DNA of 64,000 nucleotides from Pseudomonas sp. SJZ074. GTDB taxonomy: Bacteria; Pseudomonadota; Gammaproteobacteria; Pseudomonadales; Pseudomonadaceae. A program made the position numbers and the translations under genes. Shown piece after piece: positions 16,477 through 24,822 of the stretch (its first letter is position 1; the number at the start of each line of letters is the position of its first letter). The notes under the pieces are model-generated. The model searched no databases. It was not told the origin of the DNA and was given only the letters and a program-made list of their open reading frames with translations. The DNA lies in assembly GCF_007828215.1 (NCBI RefSeq), contig NZ_VIUE01000019.1, forward strand, positions 52,141 to 116,140. Reading direction: 5' to 3'.

Positions 16477-17883
16477 TCAGCCCGGATCACGGAACCCAGG
16501 GTGAAAGTCCTTCGGCACCGCCACGCTGACCTTGTCCCGCGTGGCGATGTCGATGCCTTCACTGGCCACGTCGGCGAGGAAGTCGATCTGCTCGGGGGTG
16601 ATGACATACGGCGGCAGGAAATACACCACGCTACCTAACGGTCGCAGCAATGCACCGCGCTCCAAGGCATGCTGGAACACCGTCAGGCCACGCCGTTCCT
16701 GCCATGGGTAGGCGGTCTTGCTCGCCTTGTCCTTGACCATCTCGATGGCCAGCACCATGCCGGTCTGGCGCACTTCGGCCACGTTCGGGTGATCGACCAG
16801 GTGCGCGGTGGCGCTCGCCATGCGTTGGGCCAGGGCCTTGTTGTTGTCGATGACGTGGTCTTCTTCGAAGATGTCCAGTGTCGCCAGCGCGGCTGCGCAG
16901 GCCAACGGGTTACCGGTGTAGCTGTGGGAGTGCAGGAAGGCGCGCAGGGTGGGGTAATCGTCGTAGAACGCGCTGTAGACCTCGTCGGTGGTCAGGCATG
17001 CCGCCAGCGGCAGGTAGCCACCGGTCAAGGCCTTGGACAGGCAGAGGAAATCCGGCGTGATACCGGCCTGCTCGCAAGCGAACATCGTCCCGGTGCGGCC
17101 GAAGCCGACGGCGATTTCATCATGGATCAGGTGTACGCCATAGCGGTCGCAGGCTTCGCGCAGCAGTTTCAGGTACACCGGGTGATACATGCGCATGCCG
17201 CCGGCGCCCTGGATCAGCGGCTCGACGATCACCGCCGCCACAGTGGCGTGGTGCTCGGCGAGGGTCTGTTCCATGGCCGCGAACATCGTGCGTGAATGTT
17301 CCTCCCAGCTCACGCCCTCGGGGCGATGGTAGCAGTCGGGGCTCGGCACCTTGAGGGTGTCCAGCAGCAACGCCTTGTAGGTCTCGGTGAACAGCGGCAC
17401 GTCGCCCACCGACATCGCCGCAATGGTTTCGCCGTGGTAGCTGTTGCTCAGGGTGACGAAGCGCTTCTTGTCGGGACGGCCGCGATTGACCCAGTAATGG
17501 AAGCTCATCTTCATCGCCACTTCGATGCAGGACGAGCCGTTATCGGCATAGAAACACCGGGTCAGGCCTTCCGGTGTCATCCTCACCAGGCGCTCGGACA
17601 GCTCGATCACCGGTTGGTGGCTGAAGCCGGCGAGGATCACATGCTCCAACTGATCGACCTGGTCCTTGATCCGCTGGTTGATGCGTGGGTTCGCGTGGCC
17701 GAACACGTTGACCCACCAGGAGCTGACGGCGTCGAGGTAGCGCTTGCCTTCGAAGTCTTCCAGCCACACGCCCTCACCGCGCTTGATGGGGATCAGCGGC
17801 AGTTGTTCGTGGTCTTTCATCTGGGTGCAGGGATGCCACAGCACCGCGAGGTCGCGTTGCATCCACTGGTTATTCAGGCCCAT
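16477..17883 (-). CDS. bioA: adenosylmethionine--8-amino-7-oxononanoate aminotransferase
   Basis: BioA converts 8-amino-7-oxononanoate to 7,8-diaminononanoate in biotin synthesis, using S-adenosylmethionine as amino donor. The 468-residue product is a class-III aminotransferase: YADNGSSCIEVAMKM near residue 115, the PLP-Asp region HDEIAVGFGRTG near 254, and PLP Lys284 in LCLSKALTGGY. The N terminus GLNNQWMQRDLAVLWHPCTQ is typical of BioA. No other biotin gene is adjacent. Upstream 17884-18105 has no convincing gene. Confidence 0.93.
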   Translation of the reverse strand: MGLNNQWMQRDLAVLWHPCTQMKDHEQLPLIPIKRGEGVWLEDFEGKRYLDAVSSWWVNVFGHANPRINQRIKDQVDQLEHVILAGFSHQPVIELSERLVRMTPEGLTRCFYADNGSSCIEVAMKMSFHYWVNRGRPDKKRFVTLSNSYHGETIAAMSVGDVPLFTETYKALLLDTLKVPSPDCYHRPEGVSWEEHSRTMFAAMEQTLAEHHATVAAVIVEPLIQGAGGMRMYHPVYLKLLREACDRYGVHLIHDEIAVGFGRTGTMFACEQAGITPDFLCLSKALTGGYLPLAACLTTDEVYSAFYDDYPTLRAFLHSHSYTGNPLACAAALATLDIFEEDHVIDNNKALAQRMASATAHLVDHPNVAEVRQTGMVLAIEMVKDKASKTAYPWQERRGLTVFQHALERGALLRPLGSVVYFLPPYVITPEQIDFLADVASEGIDIATRDKVSVAVPKDFHPGFRDPG

Positions 17884-18105
17884 TTACAGTCTCCTCGAGG
17901 CGGCTCGCGGCGGGCGCGGGCCAGACAATCGCGCAAGCCTATGCAATGACGGCCCTGCGAACAACCCATTGTGTCGTTCCTGCTGCTTTGAGCGAGGCGA
18001 TAGACGTCGCTGGCGGCGTTTTGATGGCTGGCGTATTCTTCGCCGTTCTCGGAGCCGGCTGGCTCGAAACCTGAAATTTTCCTGTTTTATTCCGGAGTTC
18101 GTTGA

Positions 18106-19881
18106 ATGTCTGCTGGTTGGCTGCGCGCGTGTGCGCTGGTGGTGATAGGGCTTTTCAGCGTTACGGCGCTGGCGAAGGACAAGCAACCGACGGCTATCGT
18201 CATCGGTGGCGGCCTGGCGGGGCTCACGGCGGCCTATGAGTTGCAGAACAAAGGCTGGGCGGTGACCCTGCTGGAAGCCAAGCCCAGCGTGGGCGGTCGT
18301 TCGGGCATGGCCACCAGTGAATGGATCGGCAACGAAAAGACCCAGCCGGTGCTGAACAAATATGTCTCGACGTTCAAGCTGGGCACCACCCCGGCCCCCG
18401 AGTTCGTGCGCACCCCCAGCTATCTGATCGACGGCACCTACTTCACCGCCGCTGACCTGGCCGCGAAGCAACCGGCCACCGCCGAAGCCATCAAGCGCTA
18501 CGAAACCACCCTGGACGAGCTGGCACGCTCCATCGAAGACCCGCTGAATCCAGCGGCCACCAGCACGTTGCATGCGTTGGACCAGATGACCGTGTCCGCC
18601 TGGCTTGATCGCTTGCAACTGCCGGCCACCGCACGGCAATTGGTGAACCAGGAGATCCGTACCCGTTACGACGAACCTTCGCGCCTGTCGCTGTTGTATT
18701 TCGCACAGCAGAACCGGGTCAATCGCGGCGTGTCCGACCGCGACCTGCGGGCTTCGCGTTTGCTCGGCGGCAGCCAGGTGTTGGCCCAGGCTTTCCTCAA
18801 GCAACTGAAAACCATCAAGACCGATTCTCCGGTGTCAGCCATTTCCCAAGACAAAGACGGCGTGACTGTCAAGGTCGGCAGCGTCGGCTACCAGGCCGAT
18901 TACGTGGTGCTGGCGGTACCGCTGCGCGCCTTGAACAAGATCCAACTGACCCCGGCCCTGGATGCCCAGCACCTTGGCGCGATCAAAGGCACCAACTACG
19001 GCTGGCGCGACCAGATCATGCTCAAGTTCAAGACCCCGGTCTGGGACAGCAAGGCGCGCATGTCGGGTGAAATCTTCAGCAACGCCGGACTGGGCATGAT
19101 GTGGATCGAGCCGGCGGTGAAGGGCGGTGCCAATGTGATCATCAACCTCTCGGGCGACAGTGCTCGGGTGATGCAGGCTTTTGGCGACAAGCAGATGGTC
19201 GACCAGGTGCTGATCCGCCTGCACACGTTCTACCCACAGGCCCGCGGGGCTTTCACCGGTTACGAAATCCGCCGCTACAGCACCGATCCGTCCACGGGCG
19301 GTTCGTACCTGGCCTTTGGTCCGGGCCAGATCAGCAAGTATTGGCGTCTGTGGGAAAAACCGTTGCAGCGTATTGCCTTTGCCGGTGAACACACCGACGC
19401 CCTGTACCCAGGCACCCTGGAAGGCGCGTTACGCAGTGGTCAGCGCGCGGCCAGCCAAGTGCAAGACCTGGCGGCGGGCAAGTCGTTCGAGCCGGCCAAG
19501 GTTGCTCCGGCCGCGACGGCAGCGGCTGCAGGTGCAGTGGCGGCGAAGAAAGGCAACTTCTTCACCAACCTGTTTGGCGGTTCGGATGACGAGAAGAAGC
19601 CAGAGCCGGTCAAGGCCCCAGAGCCGGTAGTTCCGCCAGCACCGGCCCCGGCCCCGGCGCCTGCGCCAACCCCGGCCCCAGCGCCGGTGGAAGCGCCAAA
19701 GCCTGCGGCGCCGGTAAAAGCCGAGCCGACTAAAAAGGCCACGACCAAAGCCGCGCCGAAGAAACCGGCAGCCAAGACCGCGGCGAAAAAAGCCCCGGCC
19801 AAGGCGCCAGTGAAAAAGGCTGAACCGGCAAAGAAGCCAGCGGCGAAACCGGCGGCGACCACTGAGACCCCGGCTCAGTAA
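18106..19881 (+). CDS. exported FAD-dependent amine oxidase-like protein with a Pro/Ala/Lys-rich tail
   Basis: A 591-residue protein. Residues 1-24 (MSAGWLRACALVVIGLFSVTALA) form a signal peptide. Residues about 28-460 are a flavin amine-oxidase domain: Rossmann motif AIVIGGGLAGLTAAYELQNK, Glu of VTLLEAKPSVGGRSG, and the C-terminal FAD-binding FAGEHTDALYPGTLEGAL. From about 462 the sequence becomes low-complexity: PAPAPAPAPTPAPAP, then Lys/Ala-rich repeats of the KKAPAKAPVKKAEPAKKP kind. The tail resembles histone H1-like or AlgP-like tails and could bind nucleic acid, peptidoglycan or another polyanion. Substrate unknown. The domain occurs in monoamine oxidases and related flavoenzymes. A strong terminator follows. 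Confidence 0.8.
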   Translation: MSAGWLRACALVVIGLFSVTALAKDKQPTAIVIGGGLAGLTAAYELQNKGWAVTLLEAKPSVGGRSGMATSEWIGNEKTQPVLNKYVSTFKLGTTPAPEFVRTPSYLIDGTYFTAADLAAKQPATAEAIKRYETTLDELARSIEDPLNPAATSTLHALDQMTVSAWLDRLQLPATARQLVNQEIRTRYDEPSRLSLLYFAQQNRVNRGVSDRDLRASRLLGGSQVLAQAFLKQLKTIKTDSPVSAISQDKDGVTVKVGSVGYQADYVVLAVPLRALNKIQLTPALDAQHLGAIKGTNYGWRDQIMLKFKTPVWDSKARMSGEIFSNAGLGMMWIEPAVKGGANVIINLSGDSARVMQAFGDKQMVDQVLIRLHTFYPQARGAFTGYEIRRYSTDPSTGGSYLAFGPGQISKYWRLWEKPLQRIAFAGEHTDALYPGTLEGALRSGQRAASQVQDLAAGKSFEPAKVAPAATAAAAGAVAAKKGNFFTNLFGGSDDEKKPEPVKAPEPVVPPAPAPAPAPAPTPAPAPVEAPKPAAPVKAEPTKKATTKAAPKKPAAKTAAKKAPAKAPVKKAEPAKKPAAKPAATTETPAQ

Positions 19882-19892
19882 CGTCCAGGCGT

Positions 19893-19926
19893 AAAAAAGC
19901 GCGGCCCAAGGGTCGCGCTTTTTTTT
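19893..19926 (+). terminator. Rho-independent terminator after the amine oxidase gene
   Basis: Stem AAAGCGCGGCC / GGGTCGCGCTTT with a CAA loop followed by a run of eight T. Confidence 0.88.
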
Positions 19927-20053
19927 GCCTGCTAGCAAGGTCGATGTTCAGGCATTGGGTATATCAGATACTTCCCACAGGGTAATCGGAAGGGAATGAT
20001 GGGGTGGCCCGGATCGCAAGCTTTAGGCTGCGTAGAACACCGGAGCACTGAAC

Positions 20054-20200
20054 ATGAAAGCAGCAATAATCCTGACGGCTCTCGCTGGTTGCGTATCTGA
20101 TGAGTTCATCAAAAAGGCAAAAATGATTCCAAAGCGGGATCCTCAATTAGCCTACAGATGCGAGATAGCCCCCTATAAGCCTGAATGCTCGGTCAATTGA
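20054..20200 (+). CDS. tiny putative lipoprotein
   Basis: A 48-codon frame (147 bases) beginning MKAAIILTALAGCVSDEF, with a short hydrophobic start and a lipobox-like LAGC, so Cys13 could be lipidated. The rest is polar, with two more Cys near the end (RCEIAPYKPEC). No homologue is recalled. There is no strong ribosome-binding site visible before the ATG (CACTGAAC). It sits alone in a roughly 530-base gap and its local composition is lower in GC than the neighbours. It may be real or a chance frame. Confidence 0.4.
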   Translation: MKAAIILTALAGCVSDEFIKKAKMIPKRDPQLAYRCEIAPYKPECSVN

Positions 20201-20327
20201 TTCACTGAGCGGATCGGGATGTATTGCCCAGGCGACACGGTCATTAGCTGTTTTACCCCGCTCTCACACAGTCCATCCACTTTAATCTTTCCTTAACCCA
20301 CCCCCTCCAGACTGATCATCGTATTTC

Positions 20328-20364
20328 TCGATATTTCAAAGCGAAAATTTCCGCTTTAAATCGA
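20328..20364. promoter_or_regulatory. imperfect palindrome upstream of cytochrome b561-yceI
   Basis: TCGATATTTCAAAGCG is followed by CGCTTTAAATCGA after eight bases. The two arms are inverted copies with small bulges. AT-rich and about 45 bases before the cytochrome b561 start, it may be an operator or a mRNA leader hairpin. Confidence 0.4.
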
Positions 20365-20410
20365 TAGATAACTCGCTAGTCTTGGTCGCAGTTTTTACAG
20401 GATATGAGCA

Positions 20411-20962
20411 ATGCAGCTACGCAACTCTTCTTCTCGCTACGGCTGGGTCAGCATCGTCATGCACTGGGGCGTGGCGCTGGTGGTGTACGGGTTGTTCGCG
20501 CTGGGTCTGTGGATGGTCGGGCTGGATTACTACAGCACCTGGCGCAAAGACGCGCCGGACCTGCACAAGAGCATTGGCCTGGTGCTGCTGGCGGTGATGT
20601 TGCTGCGGGTGGTCTGGCGTTTTGTCAGCCCACCGCCACCGACCCTGGACACCTATGGGCGCATGACCCGTATCGGTGCGAAGATCGGTCATAGTGCCCT
20701 GTATCTCGGGTTGTTTGCCGTGATGGTTGCCGGTTACCTGATTTCCACCGCCGACGGTGTCGGGATTCCGGTGTTCGGTTTGTTTGAAGTACCCGCGCTG
20801 GTGTCCGGACTGCCCGACCAGGCAGACGTCGCCGGCCAGATCCACCTGTACCTGGCATGGGCGCTGGTCATCTTTTCCGGCCTTCATGCCTTGGCAGCAC
20901 TGAAACACCACTTTATTGACCGTGACGCGACCCTCAAGCGAATGCTGGGGCGCCAAGCCTGA
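20411..20962 (+). CDS. cytochrome b561 (YceJ-like)
   Basis: A 183-residue inner-membrane di-heme cytochrome b with about four spans. Conserved His residues are in SIVMHWGVALVVYG, APDLHKSIGLV, IHLYLAWALVIF and LHALAALKHHFID. It would carry electrons across the membrane from the quinone pool. It is followed after 32 bases by a yceI gene, as in many proteobacteria (yceJ-yceI). Start at ATG 20411. Confidence 0.9.
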   Translation: MQLRNSSSRYGWVSIVMHWGVALVVYGLFALGLWMVGLDYYSTWRKDAPDLHKSIGLVLLAVMLLRVVWRFVSPPPPTLDTYGRMTRIGAKIGHSALYLGLFAVMVAGYLISTADGVGIPVFGLFEVPALVSGLPDQADVAGQIHLYLAWALVIFSGLHALAALKHHFIDRDATLKRMLGRQA

Positions 20963-20994
20963 TGTTCAACCTCGACTCCAAAGGAATAGAAAGC

Positions 20995-21591
20995 ATGTTG
21001 AAAAAGACGCTCGCCGCCCTGGCAATCGGTTCTGCACTGCTGTCGGCCGGCCAGGCCATGGCTGCCGACTATGTAGTCGACAAGGAAGGCCAGCATGCCT
21101 TCGTCGACTTCAAGATCAGCCACCTGGGCTACAGCTTCATCACTGGTACTTTCAAGGACATCGACGGCAAGTTCAGCTTCGATGCTGCCAAGCCTGAAGA
21201 CAGCAAGATCGAGTTCAACGTTCGTACCGCCAGCGTGTTCACCAACCACGCCGAGCGTGACAAGCACATCGCCAGCGCCGATTTCCTGAACGCGGGCAAA
21301 TTCGCCGATGCGAAATTCGTTTCCACCAGCGTCAAGTCCACCGGCAAGAACGCCGATGGCAAGGAAACTGCCGATGTTACCGGCGACCTGACCCTGCTGG
21401 GCGTGACCAAGCCGGTGGTGGTCAAGGCTACCTTCCTGGGCGAAGGCAAGGATCCATGGGGCGGCTACCGTGCCGGTTTTGAAGGCACCACCAGCATCAA
21501 GCGTTCCGACTTCGGCAAGCAAAAAGACCTGGGCCCATCGTCCGACTTGGTTGAGCTGTACGTTTCGTTTGAAGGCGTCAAGGCGAAGTAA
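20995..21591 (+). CDS. yceI: YceI-family periplasmic protein
   Basis: A 198-residue YceI-like lipocalin-fold protein that binds polyisoprenoids. Signal peptide ends at about AMA-ADY. The conserved body shows QHAFVDFKISHLGYSFITG, KIEFNVRTASVFTNHAERD and SDFGKQKDLGP. Start at ATG 20995, with AAAGGAA upstream; the ATG at 20962 at the end of cytochrome b561 is less likely as it gives an unusual leader. Cytochrome b561 and YceI probably form one transcription unit. Confidence 0.92.
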   Translation: MLKKTLAALAIGSALLSAGQAMAADYVVDKEGQHAFVDFKISHLGYSFITGTFKDIDGKFSFDAAKPEDSKIEFNVRTASVFTNHAERDKHIASADFLNAGKFADAKFVSTSVKSTGKNADGKETADVTGDLTLLGVTKPVVVKATFLGEGKDPWGGYRAGFEGTTSIKRSDFGKQKDLGPSSDLVELYVSFEGVKAK

Positions 21592-21605
21592 CATTCGCGC
21601 CTGAC

Positions 21606-21644
21606 AAAAAACGCCCCCGATCCTGCGATCGGGGGCGTTTTTTT
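21606..21644 (+). terminator. Rho-independent terminator after yceI
   Basis: Stem ACGCCCCCGATC / GATCGGGGGCGT, loop CTGC, followed by a T run. Confidence 0.92.
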
Positions 21645-21680
21645 ATTGCCATACGAAATTCGAAAGATAACGCAGAACCC

Positions 21681-21771
21681 GTGTGGGAGCGGGCTTGCTC
21701 GCGAATGCGGTGCACCTGCGCCAATCACGTTGCCTGACACACCGCATTCGCGAACAATCCCGCTCCCACAT
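21681..21771. repeat. REP pair (REPIN), GGGCTTGC subtype
   Basis: GTGTGGGAGCGGGCTTGCTC and CGCATTCGCGAACAATCCCG: the second arm has base changes in the core. Confidence 0.85.
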
Positions 21772-21789
21772 TTGGATCTGCGACGATAC

Positions 21790-21826
21790 AAAAAATGCCC
21801 CTGACCGTGAGATCGGGGGCATTTTT
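21790..21826 (-). terminator. Rho-independent terminator for the helicase gene
   Basis: On the minus strand, GCCCCCGATC / ACGGTCAGGGGC (approximate stem) ends in a T run, just beyond the helicase stop. Confidence 0.7.
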
Positions 21827-21842
21827 CAAGGCCTGGAAAAAC

Positions 21843-23690
21843 TCAGCGATTACGAGTCAGCAACGCAGGTTTTTCACCCCGTGGGCGGCTTGGCAGTTGG
21901 TCCAGCTGTTCAGGCGTCGGGAAGCGGTCGAGCTTCGACTCCTTGTGCATGATTTTCGGCTGGTTGCCGCGAGGGTTTTGCACCGCCGGTTCCTGGCGCG
22001 CCTGGTCATCGCGGGCCGGGCGACGGCGGGCGTCTTCGCGGCGGGCCTGACCATCGCGAGGGCCGCCATTGCGCGGGCCGTTGCGCTTGGCGGGCGGGGT
22101 GCCGGTGGACGAACCGTTACTGTTGCGCGGACCGTTCTGGCGACCCTGTGACTGGCCGCCGCGTGGAGCGCCTGCGCCGGCGCCCTGTGCCGGAGCACCC
22201 GGACGGCGACCGCGACCCTGAGCCGGTTTCTGCTGTGGCACGTAGTCGACGCGGTTACCGAAGTTATCGATATCGTCGTCCAGAAACTCGTCTGGAGCGC
22301 GATCAGCGGCGGCACGAGGGACCGGGCGCTGTTGCTCACGGGCTGGCGTGCCTTCGCGGGGCTTTTGCTCACGTGCCGGGCGTTCGCCGCGACTGCCGCC
22401 AGCCGGTTTTTCCTTGCCTTTGCCCTTGTCCTTGCGGCCGCCACCGCCGCCATTCGGACCATCACCCCGTGGGCCGCGTGGATTGCGCGGGTTGCGCACG
22501 TCCGGGCGCTCACGCACCTCAGGCTTTTCGGCCTCGATGGTGCTGGCATCGAAGCCCATCAGATCGCCATCGGGAATCTTCTGCCGGGTCATGCGCTCGA
22601 TGCTCTTGAGCAGCTTTTCTTCGTCCGGTGCGACCAACGAGATCGCTTCGCCCGAACGACCGGCCCGGCCGGTACGGCCGATACGGTGCACGTAGTCTTC
22701 ATCGACGTTTGGCAGCTCGAAGTTGACCACGTGGGGCAGTTGGTCGATGTCCAGGCCGCGGGCGGCGATGTCGGTGGCAACCAGGATCCGTACTTCGCCG
22801 GCCTTGAAATCGGCCAAGGCCTTGGTGCGGGCGTTCTGGCTCTTGTTGCCGTGGATCGCCACGGCGGGCAGGCCATGCTTGTCCAGGTACTCGGCCAGGC
22901 GGTTAGCGCCGTGCTTGGTGCGGGTGAACACCAGGACCTGTTCCCAGGCGCCGGTGGTGATCAAGTGCGCCAGCAGGCTGCGCTTATGGCTGGCCGGCAG
23001 GCGGAATACGCGCTGTTCGATGCGTTCGACCGTGGTGTTCGGCGGCGTGACTTCGATGCGCTCCGGGTTGTGCAGCAGCTTGCCGGCCAGGTCGGTGATG
23101 TCTTTGGAGAACGTTGCCGAAAACAGCAGGTTCTGACGCTTGGCGGGCAGGCGGGCGAGGACTTTCTTCACGTCATGGACAAAACCCATGTCGAGCATGC
23201 GGTCGGCTTCGTCCAGCACGAGGATTTCAACGTGGGACAGATCGACGCTGCCCTGGCCGGCCAGATCCAGCAGGCGGCCGGGGCAGGCCACCAGCACGTC
23301 GACGCCGCGCGCCATGGCCTGGACCTGGGGATTCATGCCGACACCGCCGAAAATGCAGGCGCTGACGAATTTCAGGTCGCGGGCGTAGACCTTGAAGCTC
23401 TCGTGGACCTGGGCAGCCAGTTCCCGGGTAGGGGTCAGGACCAGTACGCGCGGTTGTCGCGGGCCGTGACGCTGGGATTTGTCCGGGTGACCGTTAGGGA
23501 ACAGCCGCTCCAGGATCGGGAGGGCGAAACCGCCGGTTTTACCAGTACCTGTCTGTGCGGCGACCATCAGATCGCGACCTTGCAACACGGCGGGAATGGC
23601 CCGCTGTTGCACCGGGGTAGGCTCGGTGTAGCCGGCGGCTTCGATGGCGCCGACTAAAGCCTCGGAGAGACCGAGGGAAGCAAAGGACAT
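21843..23690 (-). CDS. rhlE: DEAD-box ATP-dependent RNA helicase, RhlE type
   Basis: A 615-residue helicase with all core motifs: Q motif around TPVQQRAIP, AQTGTGKT (Walker A), PTRELAAQ, VLDEADRMLDMGF, SAT, ATDIAARGLDID and HRIGRTGRAGRSG. From about residue 375 there is a long basic tail rich in Arg, Gly, Pro and Gln (for example PRGPRGDGPNGGGGGRKDKG), used for RNA binding and cold tolerance in this family. Start at ATG 23690 (MSFASLGLSEALV) although the frame is open upstream. The 5' leader is long, about 250 bases to the next gene. Confidence 0.9.
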   Translation of the reverse strand: MSFASLGLSEALVGAIEAAGYTEPTPVQQRAIPAVLQGRDLMVAAQTGTGKTGGFALPILERLFPNGHPDKSQRHGPRQPRVLVLTPTRELAAQVHESFKVYARDLKFVSACIFGGVGMNPQVQAMARGVDVLVACPGRLLDLAGQGSVDLSHVEILVLDEADRMLDMGFVHDVKKVLARLPAKRQNLLFSATFSKDITDLAGKLLHNPERIEVTPPNTTVERIEQRVFRLPASHKRSLLAHLITTGAWEQVLVFTRTKHGANRLAEYLDKHGLPAVAIHGNKSQNARTKALADFKAGEVRILVATDIAARGLDIDQLPHVVNFELPNVDEDYVHRIGRTGRAGRSGEAISLVAPDEEKLLKSIERMTRQKIPDGDLMGFDASTIEAEKPEVRERPDVRNPRNPRGPRGDGPNGGGGGRKDKGKGKEKPAGGSRGERPAREQKPREGTPAREQQRPVPRAAADRAPDEFLDDDIDNFGNRVDYVPQQKPAQGRGRRPGAPAQGAGAGAPRGGQSQGRQNGPRNSNGSSTGTPPAKRNGPRNGGPRDGQARREDARRRPARDDQARQEPAVQNPRGNQPKIMHKESKLDRFPTPEQLDQLPSRPRGEKPALLTRNR

Positions 23691-23948
23691 GAGTAATCCT
23701 GTTTTAGTGAGGGCCTGGCCCAATGGGATAATCTTGCCTGGCGCGAATGACGTTCAAAAAGACGTCATCCCGTCCGGTCCTGCCGGGTCTGGAAGACAGC
23801 TCCGGACAGGGCTCGCGCTGGCTGGAAGCTGCGCTGTAGCGGTGTCGGGATGCCTTTTGCAAGACCGGGCGTCCGGGCGTGAGCCTGGCGGGAAGGCGCG
23901 AGTATAACAGAGCAAACGCCGTGCGCCGCTTTCCTGCTGCTCAACGGT
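23691..23948. other. gap between helicase and binding-protein genes, possible helicase leader
   Basis: Nothing coding is convincing. GACGTTCAAAAAGACGTC at about 23750 is a small inverted repeat that could fold in the leader of the helicase mRNA. Confidence 0.3.
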
Positions 23949-24707
23949 TTATTTCAGCCTCCCATCGGCGGGCGCGGCACCGTAGCGTGCGCTCAGCTCG
24001 GCATAGGCCGGTTCGCGCTTGAAGCGCTTGAGCTCGGCGCTGAAACGCTGCACCAGCAGGTCCATCCCGGCCTTGCGCCGCAGGGCCAGGTATTGGCTTT
24101 GACGGCTTACAACGGTGGGGTTTTCGCTGATCTGGTCGCCCAATTGCATCTGCTTGAGCAAATGCCGGCCCACCCGGCGATCGGTGATGAGCAGATCGAT
24201 CCGGCCCAGCTGCAGCTTGCCGAAGTTGGCTTCATGGGTAGGGGCCGTTTCACGCTTGAACAGGGTCGATTCGCGGAACGCCTGGTTATAGAGATAGCCG
24301 GGCGATGTGCCGACGGTCAGGCCGCTCAGGTCCGCGAGCGTGCGAAATGGATGGGGCCTGGCGTTGGCATGGAACATCACGAACTCCACCTCCGACAATG
24401 GCTCGTTGGGGTAGAGCAGCAGGGAGTCGCGTTCGTCGCTATGGAAAATATCCAGTGCCCCATCCGCCAGCCCTTGCTCCAGCATCGCCAGGCAACGTTT
24501 CCATGGCAGTAGTTGCCATTCGACATCAATGCCCAGGCGCTTGAACACGATGGCCGTGGTTTCGTAGTCCAGCCCCAGAATCTTGCCATTCTCCTCGAAG
24601 ACGTAGGGCGACCAGGGTTCGGTGACGATACGCAACTTCTCGGCCCGGGCGGCGAGGCTCAGGCACAGGAGAAGAAGGGCGGTCAGTAATTGGGCGATGA
24701 CGGGCAT
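23949..24707 (-). CDS. type-3 periplasmic solute-binding protein
   Basis: A 252-residue secreted protein with a signal peptide ending at about ARAEKLRIV. It has the family sequence IVTEPWSPYVFEENGKILGL and DGALDIFHSDERDS. No transporter genes are adjacent, so it may act as a stand-alone receptor or with an unlinked permease, or resemble an integral domain of a sensor. Ligand unknown. Confidence 0.75.
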   Translation of the reverse strand: MPVIAQLLTALLLLCLSLAARAEKLRIVTEPWSPYVFEENGKILGLDYETTAIVFKRLGIDVEWQLLPWKRCLAMLEQGLADGALDIFHSDERDSLLLYPNEPLSEVEFVMFHANARPHPFRTLADLSGLTVGTSPGYLYNQAFRESTLFKRETAPTHEANFGKLQLGRIDLLITDRRVGRHLLKQMQLGDQISENPTVVSRQSQYLALRRKAGMDLLVQRFSAELKRFKREPAYAELSARYGAAPADGRLK

Positions 24708-24822
24708 GGCCTGAGGTTACGACGAGTACGGACCAAATAGCTAGAGCGCTCTGGCTCGCTACTCGGCGCGTGGCCTAATGATCTGTGCGGTTCATCTGAG
24801 TGCACGAATCAGGCGACGCACG

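Noticed and set aside
19429..19938. Arg-rich minus-strand frame opposite the amine-oxidase tail
   Set aside because: Product of the repetitive Pro/Ala/Lys codons read backwards; includes the terminator.
22332..23657. Long plus-strand frame across the helicase gene
   Set aside because: Antisense shadow of rhlE; no start signal or domain.
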